DNA from: Nymphaea colorata
Lineage: Eukaryota; Streptophyta; Magnoliopsida; Nymphaeales; Nymphaeaceae
Length of the DNA stretch: 64,000 nt
NCBI RefSeq assembly: GCF_008831285.2
Contig: NC_045139.1
Coordinates: forward strand, 28,499,206 to 28,563,205
Reading direction: 5' to 3'
Shown here: in pieces, positions 33,447 through 43,585 of the stretch
How positions within the stretch are numbered: position 1 is the first letter of the stretch
Layout: each line of letters opens with the position of its first letter
The notes under the pieces: generated by a model
Databases searched by the model: none
What the model saw: the letters and a program-made list of their open reading frames with translations, nothing else
What the model was told of the DNA's origin: nothing
Program-made: the position numbers and the translations under genes

Positions 33447-33449
<3 letters not shown>
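32635..33449. other. Intergenic spacer downstream of LSMT
   Basis: No gene is convincing here. An open frame at 32815-33159 on the plus strand shows no similarity and no coding pattern I recognise. Confidence 0.5.

Positions 33450-33485
<36 letters not shown>
33450..33485. repeat. (GA)n microsatellite
   Basis: Thirty-five bases of GA ending directly at the duplicated 3' end of the LSMT gene. Confidence 0.96.
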
Positions 33486-33486
<1 letters not shown>

Positions 33487-33487
<1 letters not shown>

Positions 33488-33562
33488 CCTACTTTGATAC
33501 CCAAGCGATTCTTTTTCCTTGCTCTCCTACTTTGATTCCCAGAAGATTATTTCTCCTTGCTC
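33487..33562 (-). repeat. Tandem duplication of the LSMT C-terminal coding end
   Basis: The last 12 codons plus stop of LSMT (copy at 33525-33562) are repeated with changes at 33487-33524, a 38-bp period. The outer copy is beyond the stop codon and out of frame, so it lies in the 3' UTR. Confidence 0.85.
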
Positions 33563-36500
33563 TCCAACCAGTCCAAGTTCTTTAAGTCTCCTCTCCTGAT
33601 AGTATTCCAGCCCGTCTAGTTCCATCCCTCTTTCCCCGAAAACTTTCAGAACATGTTGCAATACCTTCTTCTCTGCAGCCCTTACACCAACTGCAATTTT
33701 TAGCCTTGGAGGAAGATCACCTCTCCCCTTCAGTTCCTCATCCTGTAGTTCGTTTTTCCAGAATCAGATAATGAAGACAGCTATTGAAACCATAACTTTA
33801 TTTCGGGTAAACAAGAGGTATTAATCCCAGCGCCCAAAAAAGGCCCGAAGGCCCCCCATTCCCCCTACTTCTGGGGTCCTGAGCTGCGTCGGTGTCAGTG
33901 ATAGCAACAGTACATCCTTCAACTTGGATGTCGCGCCCTACCACCTTAAGACACAGGAACATAACGCCCACGGGAATCGAATTAGAGACCTGCCTTTATA
34001 CAGGCCCATTGCTTAACCAGCTATGCTAGGCCCTTTGAGGCAAAACCACCACTTTATTCTGCATAGATGCTGAATAAAGAAAAACAAGACAAAAGCAACT
34101 TGCCTCATCGATGGTGGTCTTATAACCTGATAGCGCAGTTTGGCAGGCACAGGCAACCACCTCGCACATGAACTCTTCATTTGATCGACTTACAGGCAGT
34201 TGTAGGTGATCCCAAATGCTGTCTCTGAAAAGAGCTTCCAAGAGAAAGGCATCCGATCCACCAAGTGCAAGCAGCCTTAAGTAGGGAAGCATCAATTCTG
34301 GAAGAGAACGGCCTAACACAACGTCAAAGTAAGCTACTGTCCCCAATCCATTCAACTCGGCAATATCCAACTTGTCTTCATAAAAAGGATCAGATTCAGG
34401 AATCTCCAACGTCAGGGTATACACATCCCGATCTGAGTTTGTCTCTATGAATCCGTAATCTAGTGCAAGCTCCGCATTGCTTTTCTTTAGATCATACTGT
34501 ATGTAGACCTGCCAACATCAAAAGTAGCTCCAATTTTACCATGTACAGTACAGTCCTAAGACAACCACCCTGGAGATGTTCGTGATTGCAAGTGAACCTG
34601 AAACCAAATTGAAGGCATGCAAACATGGGTAGAAGGAAAAAGGAAAAAAAAGGCCACTCGTCCACTAATGATAGATCCCATGAGCCCCAGATCCACCTTC
34701 CTAAGATTCAGCTGCTGGGCATCTTAAAGTGGTTTGAACAAGTGCAGTAACTATTGGGACAAAAGATGCAAGACAAGTGAAGATGTTTGCTCAAGAACGA
34801 GTTGGCCAAAGAGATCTGATTTGCTTCCAGTTCCTGCCCTTAAAGGAACAAAATACTCTTTTAATTGCTCTGACACCACAAAATCATTGATTACCAAACT
34901 AATGGCCATCACAGTGCCTGGAAATTTACCTGGTCACCAGCCTTTACCGGAGCTGGCGCCCGCAATGAGAAAATCAGTTCCCTAGAAAAAAGGCCTGTCC
35001 CTTTGATTTGCCAGGCAGAATTTTCAGTAGTAATGCTGGAGCTGTGGTTGATCTACAGTAAAAAGAGGACAGTTATCTTCCAACTTATCAAGGAGTTAGC
35101 CTGGCACAGTTATAATTGATTAGTCAGTTAATAATGACATTGTCAAAATGAAGAAAAACGTAAGGCAGCATTTTCTGATCACCAACTTCTACTAAAAGTT
35201 TGTATTATCATTTGGCAAAACTTTGTCCAATCTATTTCAAACTTGGCTGCAGAGATTTTACCAGATCTGCCAGAGGAATTAGCACAAGGTTTTCACCGCG
35301 ATGTTGTGAAAATGCCCTCGACCTGAGGATGGTGAAGGCCCAAAGAAAATCATCTAATGTTACAGGATGAGGAAAGACATGATGGTGAGGCACCAGTATT
35401 TCTTTGTGCACCTTGTTGAATTCACTTTCAACATACTCTTTGACACTCAACGTAGTGCTCAGAAGTTGAGTTCCTGCAGAATATCGCAAAATAACCATTT
35501 GCATCAGAAAATAAAGAAGATGACCAGAAAGTGTGTATGAGGTTCAAAAAGAGTTACAAAGCCGTGGGTTGCTGCTGTTTCAGTAAAAGTTAGCAGCAGT
35601 TGATGCAGGTAGACATTACCCACAGAAATCTAACGGTAGTCACGATTAAACAATTCCATATTACCTAATCTTTACCCTTTGCAATCTTTTTGTATTAATC
35701 ATCTTTATACTAGAGCTATGTTCATAGATATTAGTGACTATTAGTACTCAAAGATACAAATATCAAGTACGTAACAAGCAGAAGAAATATGAACAAGATC
35801 TAAGCAACACAGGAGCTCCAATATTGGTGCATATGAAGGCAGGAAGTCAGATGAAACTAATTTCTAGCACCCAAAAAAATTCAGCCCAAATCTGGGACAA
35901 CAGATTACGTTTGGACTTTGGACTTGATTAACATATGGATGATTCAATAATCTATCTTATTAAACACAAGCAAAGAAAGGGCAAATGCACTTGTTATGTA
36001 CTCGGATTCAAGTGCAGCCACCAACTTGACTGGCCAGGGCAAGACTACATAAATTTATTAACTTTTCAGGTTCTTTTTCTTTCATTTTTCTAGAAGATGA
36101 CAAAATATTTACTACAGAGGTAATGTAGATGATCCCACTAATCATGGCAAGCAATGTGGATGAGAAGTTCACACACAGAGACAAACACAATCTAACCATG
36201 GCAACCAAACCTCAAGCAGAATGTAAAACTGATAAAAATAATCTCAGAAACAAATATTTCTGCTGTAAATTACAGAAAAAGAGGAAACTGCCCATGTATG
36301 TCTATAGTGATCAAGGATTATATGAGGAGAGGGGATAAGGAAACCAAAATTGTTAACAATAATTTTAGAAACAAATATCTCTGTGGTAAATTAGAAAAAA
36401 AAAAAAGAAAAAGAAACTGCCATGTATATCCATAGAGGTGAAGGTCATATAATTAGAGGTGTTTGGGAAACCAAAACTCAAGACTGAAAATGATGAGAAA

Positions 36501-38876
36501 CTTTACTTCATGGATATAATTTTGTATTAGAACGAAGCCACGTGCATTGTGTGTGCTGTTGTGCGTTTTCTAATCTACGCACTTTGTTAATAACTTAATA
36601 AGACAATAACTTGGGTGGGACCTTATTTCATGCCACTAACTATAGGAGCATGGATAGGACCCATGATAATATTTGCAAAAAGGAGTAGAAATGGTTAAAA
36701 AGTTCAAGAACTTCAAAGGCAAAGAGCCAGTCCTATTGAAATTCAGCCAATCCGCACTCTATCCAGGGTTGGGCACAAATTCTTATCCAGAGGCCTCTTC
36801 TAGGTTGACTTGACCTAACCTAATTGATCCCTATTCTTGATTACAACAATTACACTTGCTTGTATATATGTGTGTGTGTACTTTTGTTCATCCATCAGCA
36901 TGTTGTAAACTTGGGACCAGTCTTTGAAAGAACAAAGCGTGCACTCAATGCACAAACACTAATGAATAAAATTAAAAATTATCATAAGACTATAACAAAA
37001 AGCATCAAACCTCAGTACAATACAAGACATGACATACATATTCTCTATTGACAGTCTTGACAAATGAAAAGAAAACCACTAGGGCTAGTCTTGGACCAGC
37101 TAATAGCTAGCTTATTGCTTCCATCTCATAAAAGCCCTCTTAAGTTATCTCTCTTCTATATATAGGAGGTACATTACCACTTGTACTGAGATTTGATGTT
37201 TTTTGTGATAGTCTTATGATAATTCTTAATTTTATTTATTAGTTTTTGTGCCTTGAGGGCACAATCTGTGAGTTCCTTGGGTACTTAAACGTTAAAGCTT
37301 TCTCAAGATTTCTTTGTTTTTTTCAAACACTAGTCCCTTTCTTGGGGCATGAATAAGACAACTAGACAGTACTGTTCATATTTAGTTACATGGTTCATTA
37401 TTAAAACAGAAAAGCACACGTTATATGACCACAGTTGAGCAGCTATTCGGATTAAATTCATGCTAGAATCAGGTGTATCATACCTTCGTACTTCCATAAT
37501 ATGAATAACAACTGACGCGCCACCTATGGACCAAATTCCTGTGAGGCTAAATATAACATAGCTTGTCAACTTTTCCGTTTCTCAAACATATGCAATTTCA
37601 ATTTTCAACACCACAAACTATTTGAAAAAACCTTGTTTCTTTGCTTCTAAGGGCCATCCAGTTTGTTCATATTCTCGTCATCAGTAGGAAATGGTGATGC
37701 AACATGCCTCAGGAAAGTCCTGCATCCTATTAATAAGGTTCCACTGGACAGAAACGTTGTTAAAAGGCAAAAACAAAGAAATTACCTATCTGCAATACAC
37801 CATAAGGTCCCAAAATCCGTTCTTCTATATACACCCAGACTTGTGTTTGGACATGCAACGGGCTTAATTTTGTTATATACTATTACCAAAGTTAATGGCT
37901 TCTGAATATATCAAGACAGAGCATGACTGACCTTCTAACTCAGCAAGCTCCTCCTCTGACCTGCACTGGAAATAGATAATCAACGGTGACTAGTGGACTT
38001 TATGATACTCACGTAGTGCAATAGCAAACAATTCAAACCCAAGCATTCGACAAAAAATTACTCTTGATTGTTTAGTGAAAGCGATGTTCGACAAAAAATA
38101 GTAATGCTTGTATAGTGAAAGCGATAAAGTAAATAATGATAAAGACATGGCTTGACATATGAGGTCGTCCTTCATCAATCACTTAAAATCTTAATAATTG
38201 AATGAAGTGGCCTTTCATAATTTGCATAAAAAATGCGTGAGAACAAATCTTGAGATGAAGTAGGCGCTTGACTTCCACAAAATTTTGGAATCCACGATGG
38301 AAAAATGACAGCCAGCTTTACGCCGTCCATGACAAGCTTGTACAAGGACACTCTGTCTGAAAAGGAAAACAAGTAGAGATTCTCTTTTCCCTTTTAGTGA
38401 ATAGATACAAAAGTTTCGGCGACGAACACAATCTGGATTCGGGAAGAGAAAACTATAACAAGCAGGCATCCAACATTCACGTTAGCGACATGCAGTTTCT
38501 TCCCCATCATCATCCCCTCTCACCCTCCGCAAATTATACATGAAGTGCTGACCTTCAACAACAAAAAAATTAAGCTTCAACTAAGCCAAGCCAAGCATTC
38601 ACTGGTACGTTTCTCAAATAACAGCCAACCTAATGAGAGATCACTATATGGCAAATACTCTAAGCACGAATAGGTTTTTCGCAGCTTCGGATTACCATTT
38701 CAACCTATAACTGGATTAGAAACCTCAACTTGCAAGAAAGTAGGGAAAGAGAAAAGACGCACTCAAAGAGAAAAAAGCAGAAGCCCATTTTTAGGAACGT
38801 TAATCGCGTTCATACGATTTTATAATTTATTAATTCACAAAGAAAAGTACTCTGCACTAAATTATAAAAAAAAAAC

Positions 38877-38931
<55 letters not shown>

Positions 38932-39496
38932 TGAGCCGATAAAATGGGAAATATATAACAAAATTAGAGAGAGAGAGAATGTGAGAGAGAGAGAGAGGGT
39001 ACCAGTAAATTGTAGAGTCCATGTGTTTAGGAAGGATTCTGATGTAAGGGCTCCAATCAGATTTTTCACCCACTGCCATCTCACGCAAGAGAAACAGCGC
39101 GATGCGAATCCAAGGCTTGCTTCCTGAACAGACCGGGCCGATGACGGAAGCGGCAACCGTGTCCAAGTTGATCCAAGTCCTTTTGGGCACCTCGACCACC
39201 ACCTCGTTCCTGCCAATGTCCTTCTGCGCCACCAAACCCAAGCCCTCCGGCACGAACCCCGGCTTCACAGAGGGAAACGACACCCCCTTCTCTCTGAGCC
39301 ACCCTTGGAAGCTGCCGAGGACCTCGAGGTCGGCCTGGGATTTCTGGAGGCAGAGGACGGAAAGGCGCCTCTTCCGGCAGATGGGCACTCTTGATGAGGG
39401 TGAGGGACAGGCGAAGGGTGGCGCCTTCTTTGTGAGGGAGGAAGGAATTGCTGCTGGGCGTCTTGCACGCGAGGGCAAGGATAACAAAGCAGCCAT
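33527..39496 (-). CDS. RBCMT: Plastid SET-domain protein lysine methyltransferase (Rubisco large-subunit/aldolase N-methyltransferase)
   Basis: Six minus-strand exons join in frame: 39496-39003, 37960-37932, 35473-35262, 35052-34930, 34508-34104 and 33742-33527 (492 aa). The enzyme trimethylates lysine on stromal proteins, in relatives Rubisco large-subunit Lys14 and/or plastid fructose-bisphosphate aldolase; which substrate applies here cannot be decided by eye. Residues 1 to about 45 look like a transit peptide (many S, P, R, K). The SET domain shows PEGLGLVAQKDIGRNEVVVEVPK (83-105), YWSEEELAELEG (164-175), LIPLADL joined to INHSSS (N247-H248-S249), and the catalytic-tyrosine region LDYGF (Y304). 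The Rubisco-binding C-terminal domain runs to GEIIFWESK. The start is the first ATG of the conserved frame. Exon 2 is only 29 nt. Intron 5 has a GC donor (GAG/GCAAGT). The CT microsatellite starts a few bases after the exon 1 donor. The exon 1-2 region was copied to 43.6-45.1 kb. Confidence 0.93.
33800..34033 (-). mobile_element. tRNA-derived SINE in LSMT intron 5
   Basis: On the minus strand the element begins GGGCCTAGCATAGCTGGTTA, with a pol III A box (TAGCATAGCTGG, complement of 34018-34029). A B-box-like AATTCGATTCC follows (complement of 33973-33983), about 35 bases further, as in tRNA-headed SINEs. A non-tRNA body follows, ending near 33800 (GGGCGCTGGGATTAATACC). The far end and target duplication are unclear. 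It lies 70 bases inside the intron whose donor is GC. Confidence 0.72.
36238..36480. repeat. Two-copy tandem duplication, about 122 bp, in LSMT intron 2
   Basis: AGAAACAAATAT, GTAAATTA and GGAAACCAAAA(C/T)T blocks recur in the same order 120-odd bases apart, with a poly-A expansion in the second copy. Confidence 0.75.
36939..37264. repeat. Long inverted repeat (84-bp arms) in LSMT intron 2
   Basis: The left arm 36939-37022 is the inverted repeat of 37181-37264 at roughly 85% identity by eye, for example ATCATAAGACTATAACAAAA against TTTTGTGATAGTCTTATGAT. The loop is about 158 bases. In the LSMT transcript this could fold into a long hairpin. It may be a foldback transposon; no target duplication was found. 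Confidence 0.82.
38881..38998. repeat. (GA)n microsatellites beside the LSMT exon 1 donor
   Basis: A 49-base GA run (38881-38929), followed after a short spacer by further GA runs to 38998, reaches to within a few bases of the exon 1 splice donor at 39002. On the gene's strand this is a (CT)n tract at the intron start. Confidence 0.96.
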
Positions 39497-39626
39497 TTCT
39501 CCACTGGGCGGAGTGGGGTGGTATGCTGGGCTGATGGTGCACTGGGGAGGCGGCCTGCTGCTTCCCACTCTCTTGCACAAACTGGATAAACAAGAAACCA
39601 ACCGTGGCTCCTCAATCACTTATCCA

Positions 39627-42144
39627 TATATATATATATATATAAACAAAAAAAGAGATATTAAAATTGTTTTAATCTGTTTATAAATATTAATTTGATA
39701 GAAATTATGTTTTAGTTTGACTTACTTTATAAAAATTAATTCTTTTACTATCAAAATTTTCATGTTGAGCCCTTCATTTTCAAATATAAAAGAGATATTA
39801 TTAAAGTAAAAAATGACTAGCTTAACATATGTTTCTCATCAAATCACTATTAAAATCATACAAGTTGAACAATACTTTAATAATTAATTTTAATAGATCC
39901 GGATTTTGTTCTTTAACCTGTTCAGAGTGTACTGTACAAGTCACAAAACCATGACAAAACAGTAAACTTAAGATCCAAAATACGATGACCACAATTAACA
40001 ATAATAGGAAGAGCCTTCTACGAATATGGACGGCCAGAGAGAAGGTATTCTCCTTTTGGAAATCTCTCCTCCCAACCCAATTCTGTGGAATCCGGGCATA
40101 TCTTGTTGACCTTTTGTGTGACTGAGCCAGCTTTCCATAAACATCGTTTGGTAAAATTTGAAATAAAATCAGGAGTGAAGCCAGGATTTTTTTTTTTTTT
40201 TTTCAGAGAGAAACAAATTATAGTTTCAAAATTTTAATAGAAGCCAAAATATAATTTTTTATTTTTTTATATCAATAAATGAATTTTCTAAAAAATAACA
40301 TGTAAATTTAAAAAAGAAAAAATTGAGGGGGTCAGGGCCCCTGCCCTATGCCAACGTCGTAGGAGGCATGTAGGTTAGGGCTGGAGATAAAAACAATCCA
40401 CCAGCAAACCCATTTGCAGGTTTAAAGCATAAGTAAACGCCTGTCCAGATTCGGGTGACCAATCGGACATCAACCATGACCTGAATTTTGGGTTGATATA
40501 TCCAACTCGCAAGCAAAAGTTGTTCCTCCGAACTGATTTAGCGCTACAATGGCTGATATTCGAGTGCCAAAAAAGCAGAGGACTTTACTCTTTTCCTTGG
40601 TTTTAAAAATGGCCGATACGCACCAATATGCATCGAATCGAATGATATGGCGTATCGTATCCTTTAATTTTTCTATGCGAGATGGGGAATGATATCTACA
40701 ACGCTGCAAATTTATTGTGCAACTAATCGCATTTTAACTTGAAACACCGTTTTTGAACTGCTTGGCTAGCAAGAGCTGCTATTACTTGGAGGAAGTCAGT
40801 TCCCAATCAAACGACATAAGCAGTAAAACTATGGAAAAGTTTTGTGCATACTTTTAATAACGATAACACGAATATGGCAGACAAACTAGCTACAAGTTCA
40901 AAGGGACAATAATTTGTACAAGCTAATGATCGCAACTGTGGGGTGAAAGTTAGCTATACCGACAATACAATCTCCAAAGCGTCGCCACGATTCTTGGTAG
41001 CGCAAACAAGTTGTTAGCACACACACATAAATGATATTGCGCTAAACTTGAGGATAGCAGGCAGAAGGACCAACCCTCATTGATCGCTATCATTATGGAT
41101 TACAATTTTTCAACCAAAAAAACTTACCATTAAATAGGTCATAGCGATGATTTCTGGTTTGTCCGTCAAACGACAACCATCAGTGTAACGTAGAAGATCT
41201 TGGGCGCCACAGCAAGTTTCTCATTTTTATTCGACCACATGGATCAGACTCAAATTGCATATTTATTCAAACTGTTTTAAATAAATCAAATATGCACCTA
41301 AAATCCAATCAAAAAATCAGATTGCATTCAGATTTAAGGAATGACATTCAATCGGAAATATCTAATCGTCAATATAGCAAGTTAAATTTCTCTATATTTA
41401 GTATCCAAACATTTTGAAAGATGGTTCTTAACATACCACATACATCTTCAATATTTCCGCTTACCTAGTTATAACAGTATGAGTCGCTCCGGATGGTTAA
41501 AAAGAGCTTTCGAAATGTACTAACTAAATAAAACACCCGTTCTCATACGTGGTATTCAACAATAATATCAACATGGAGAAGGGTGATCAACAAGCTTAGG
41601 TTATCCACAATTGACGGTGTTTGTTCACTAATTTCCTTGCAAAACGTTAAACCGTTTCTACGCTAAACCCATTGACTTCAGAGAATCATGACCCGTTAAG
41701 ATGTTTTAAACAACAATTCATCTCAGAACGTTAGTTGTTTCCTAGCTTGGCTTGTCATCAGACTGATCGAAGAAGACTAGCATGGATTGAAAGAGCTGTG
41801 AGAACTTAAAAGATTTGGTTAGCAGTTATTTTTCATTTTATGCTACTGCAGAGATATATCAGATCTCTACACGATCATCTATGGTGAAGAAAAGGTGATG
41901 GTTACTAGAAAATACTGTGAAGCAAAGAAACTTATCAAACTTGTTGGTACATATTGATATGCTTGATTCATTGAACATGATAGAGATACAAAATTATAGT
42001 TAAATAAATACAAAAAAAAAATACATAAGCTAATGAATCTTATAGAGAGCGCAAATACATTGCCCTGCTTAGAGAGAACAGGCACCTGCAAATTTTTAGA
42101 CGCACAATGCTGAATCATTTCATGGAGTTCAGTTTGAAGATTCA
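39627..42144. other. Spacer between LSMT and PNSL2
   Basis: No gene is seen. A (TA)n tract lies at 39627-39643. At about 40165-40345 there is a dispersed-repeat relic with AT-rich core and a GGGGTCAGGGCCCCTGCC-type end, similar in style to segments near 46490-46640, 47460-47645, 58800-58920 and 59100-59210. The block 40590-40700 has repeated CGATACG-like words reminiscent of the GTACGGGTAC elements. Confidence 0.45.
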
Positions 42145-43585
42145 TCAGGCAAGGAGAGCCACCAGGTCATCTAGCGACTTCAGTGTCTTCTCATAAAATA
42201 AGTAGGACTCATACACCTTTGGCGTGCGCACATAGTAATCCAGCTATATCCAGGTATCAATAGAACCAGTAATCAGACTTTACAATTGAAACTCTGATGA
42301 AATATCTTACTTTTTCACAGCCCAACTTCCTAGTTTCCAAATCAAAGGAATCTCAAGGATCAAAAGGTTCCTCGATACACTACGACTTGCCTACTATAAT
42401 GAGAAAAAAAAAAAAAAAAAACAACTCTGCATTTTAATTATTCCATGGTAGGTCTTTTCCAAGATGCATGGCAGATCAAGTTAAAAAGGCATATTAGTCC
42501 AGGGATTGCAGACAAGAGGCAAGCCTTCAAGCGTCATGGGCAAGCCTCCAATCATCACTAGCAATAAGCCAATACTATAGCATGCCAGAGACCAAGAATA
42601 CAAGAATGAAAATACGACATATAGCTTGCATTACCAACTCGGATGCCTGAATTCAGCCCTATTTTCAGCAATGGCAATCAACTACTTAAGTTAGATATAC
42701 AAACATGCGCTACTTGGGTGGTCGCTGATGGCGCAGCAGTGCCTTCCTACTATCTAGACTACTAGGTTGATGAACTTTCTCGTTGAAGCTGAGATGGAAG
42801 AGGCCTAAGAAGTAGAAGATACAAGCAGTCGGAGCCAAATCAGACTCACCAACAGACACCTGGCAAGTATCCTTCTATTACATGCCTGGCTGCTCTACCC
42901 TGCTCTTGCAGTAATATCCCCTGGTCGTTAAGCTAAATTGCTGTAACTTCCAGTGATATCCCTCCCCCTCCTAAACTCGGTTTACTCAACAAAGAAATCA
43001 AGCGGAGCAGAAGCGAAAAAGGAAATGACATGAGATGGAGTTGCAGAAGCAAGGTTTGCCTACCTCTGACATGTTGTCAACCAGCTCGTTGGCAGTCCTG
43101 ATGTAAGTTTGCCGGCGATTCTCGGGCAAGGTCGCCAATGCGTTCTTCAAATCTGAGGAGAGATAGGAGGCCTTCTGGCGAATATAAAATATGACGTACC
43201 TCCATGACATGGTGTCCAACATATGCCTCAGCCCGTGCATCCCCTGTGCTGTCTGCCGAATCCTAGCAGCTGAGTTTTCTGGAGAAAGGTCGGGAAGGAA
43301 GAATCGTTCCAGTATGAGCGAATGCGTCCCCCACTCTTCAGCCAGTGCCTGCCTACCTGCCAGGCACGTTCCCATAATGGGCATCGTGGTCATAATGGCC
43401 CGCCGGCTTATGGATCCTTCCCAGCTGGACTTGATCACGCTGGTCTTCTTTGGGGAGGTTTCTCGGTTAGTTGTTCTGCTCCTGCATATCAAGTCCGCCA
43501 TGGATGGCATCGAAGCTCCTTTGCCTAAGACGTGCTTCATCGTTGTTTTTGCTGGTTCAGCTTTCAGAAGAGAGACAGGCGACAT
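42145..43585 (-). CDS. PNSL2: Photosynthetic NDH subunit of lumenal location 2 (PsbQ-like)
   Basis: Two minus-strand exons, 43585-43064 and 42243-42145, give 206 aa; the junction joins NELVDNMSE to LDYYVRTPKVYES. The protein belongs to the PsbQ-like subunits of lumenal subcomplex L of the chloroplast NDH complex (cyclic electron flow). The N-terminus is a two-part targeting signal: a stroma-directing basic, Ser/Thr-rich stretch, then twin arginine R61-R62, a hydrophobic run and ALA (80-82) before EEWGT, a Tat-type lumenal signal. The mature part has the four-helix PsbQ fold signature (FFLPDLSPENSAARIRQTAQG, MSWRYVIFYIRQKASYLS, LPENRRQTYI) and ends KTLKSLDDLVALLA. The first ATG (43585) falls where similarity to LSMT intron 2 ends; Met16 or Met26 could be the ancestral start. 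Upstream on the same strand lies a partial LSMT copy, which probably supplies its promoter and leader. Confidence 0.93.

Noticed and set aside
34734-34985. Plus-strand frame across LSMT exon 4
   Set aside because: Antisense to a conserved SET-domain exon with matching splice sites; no similarity of its own.
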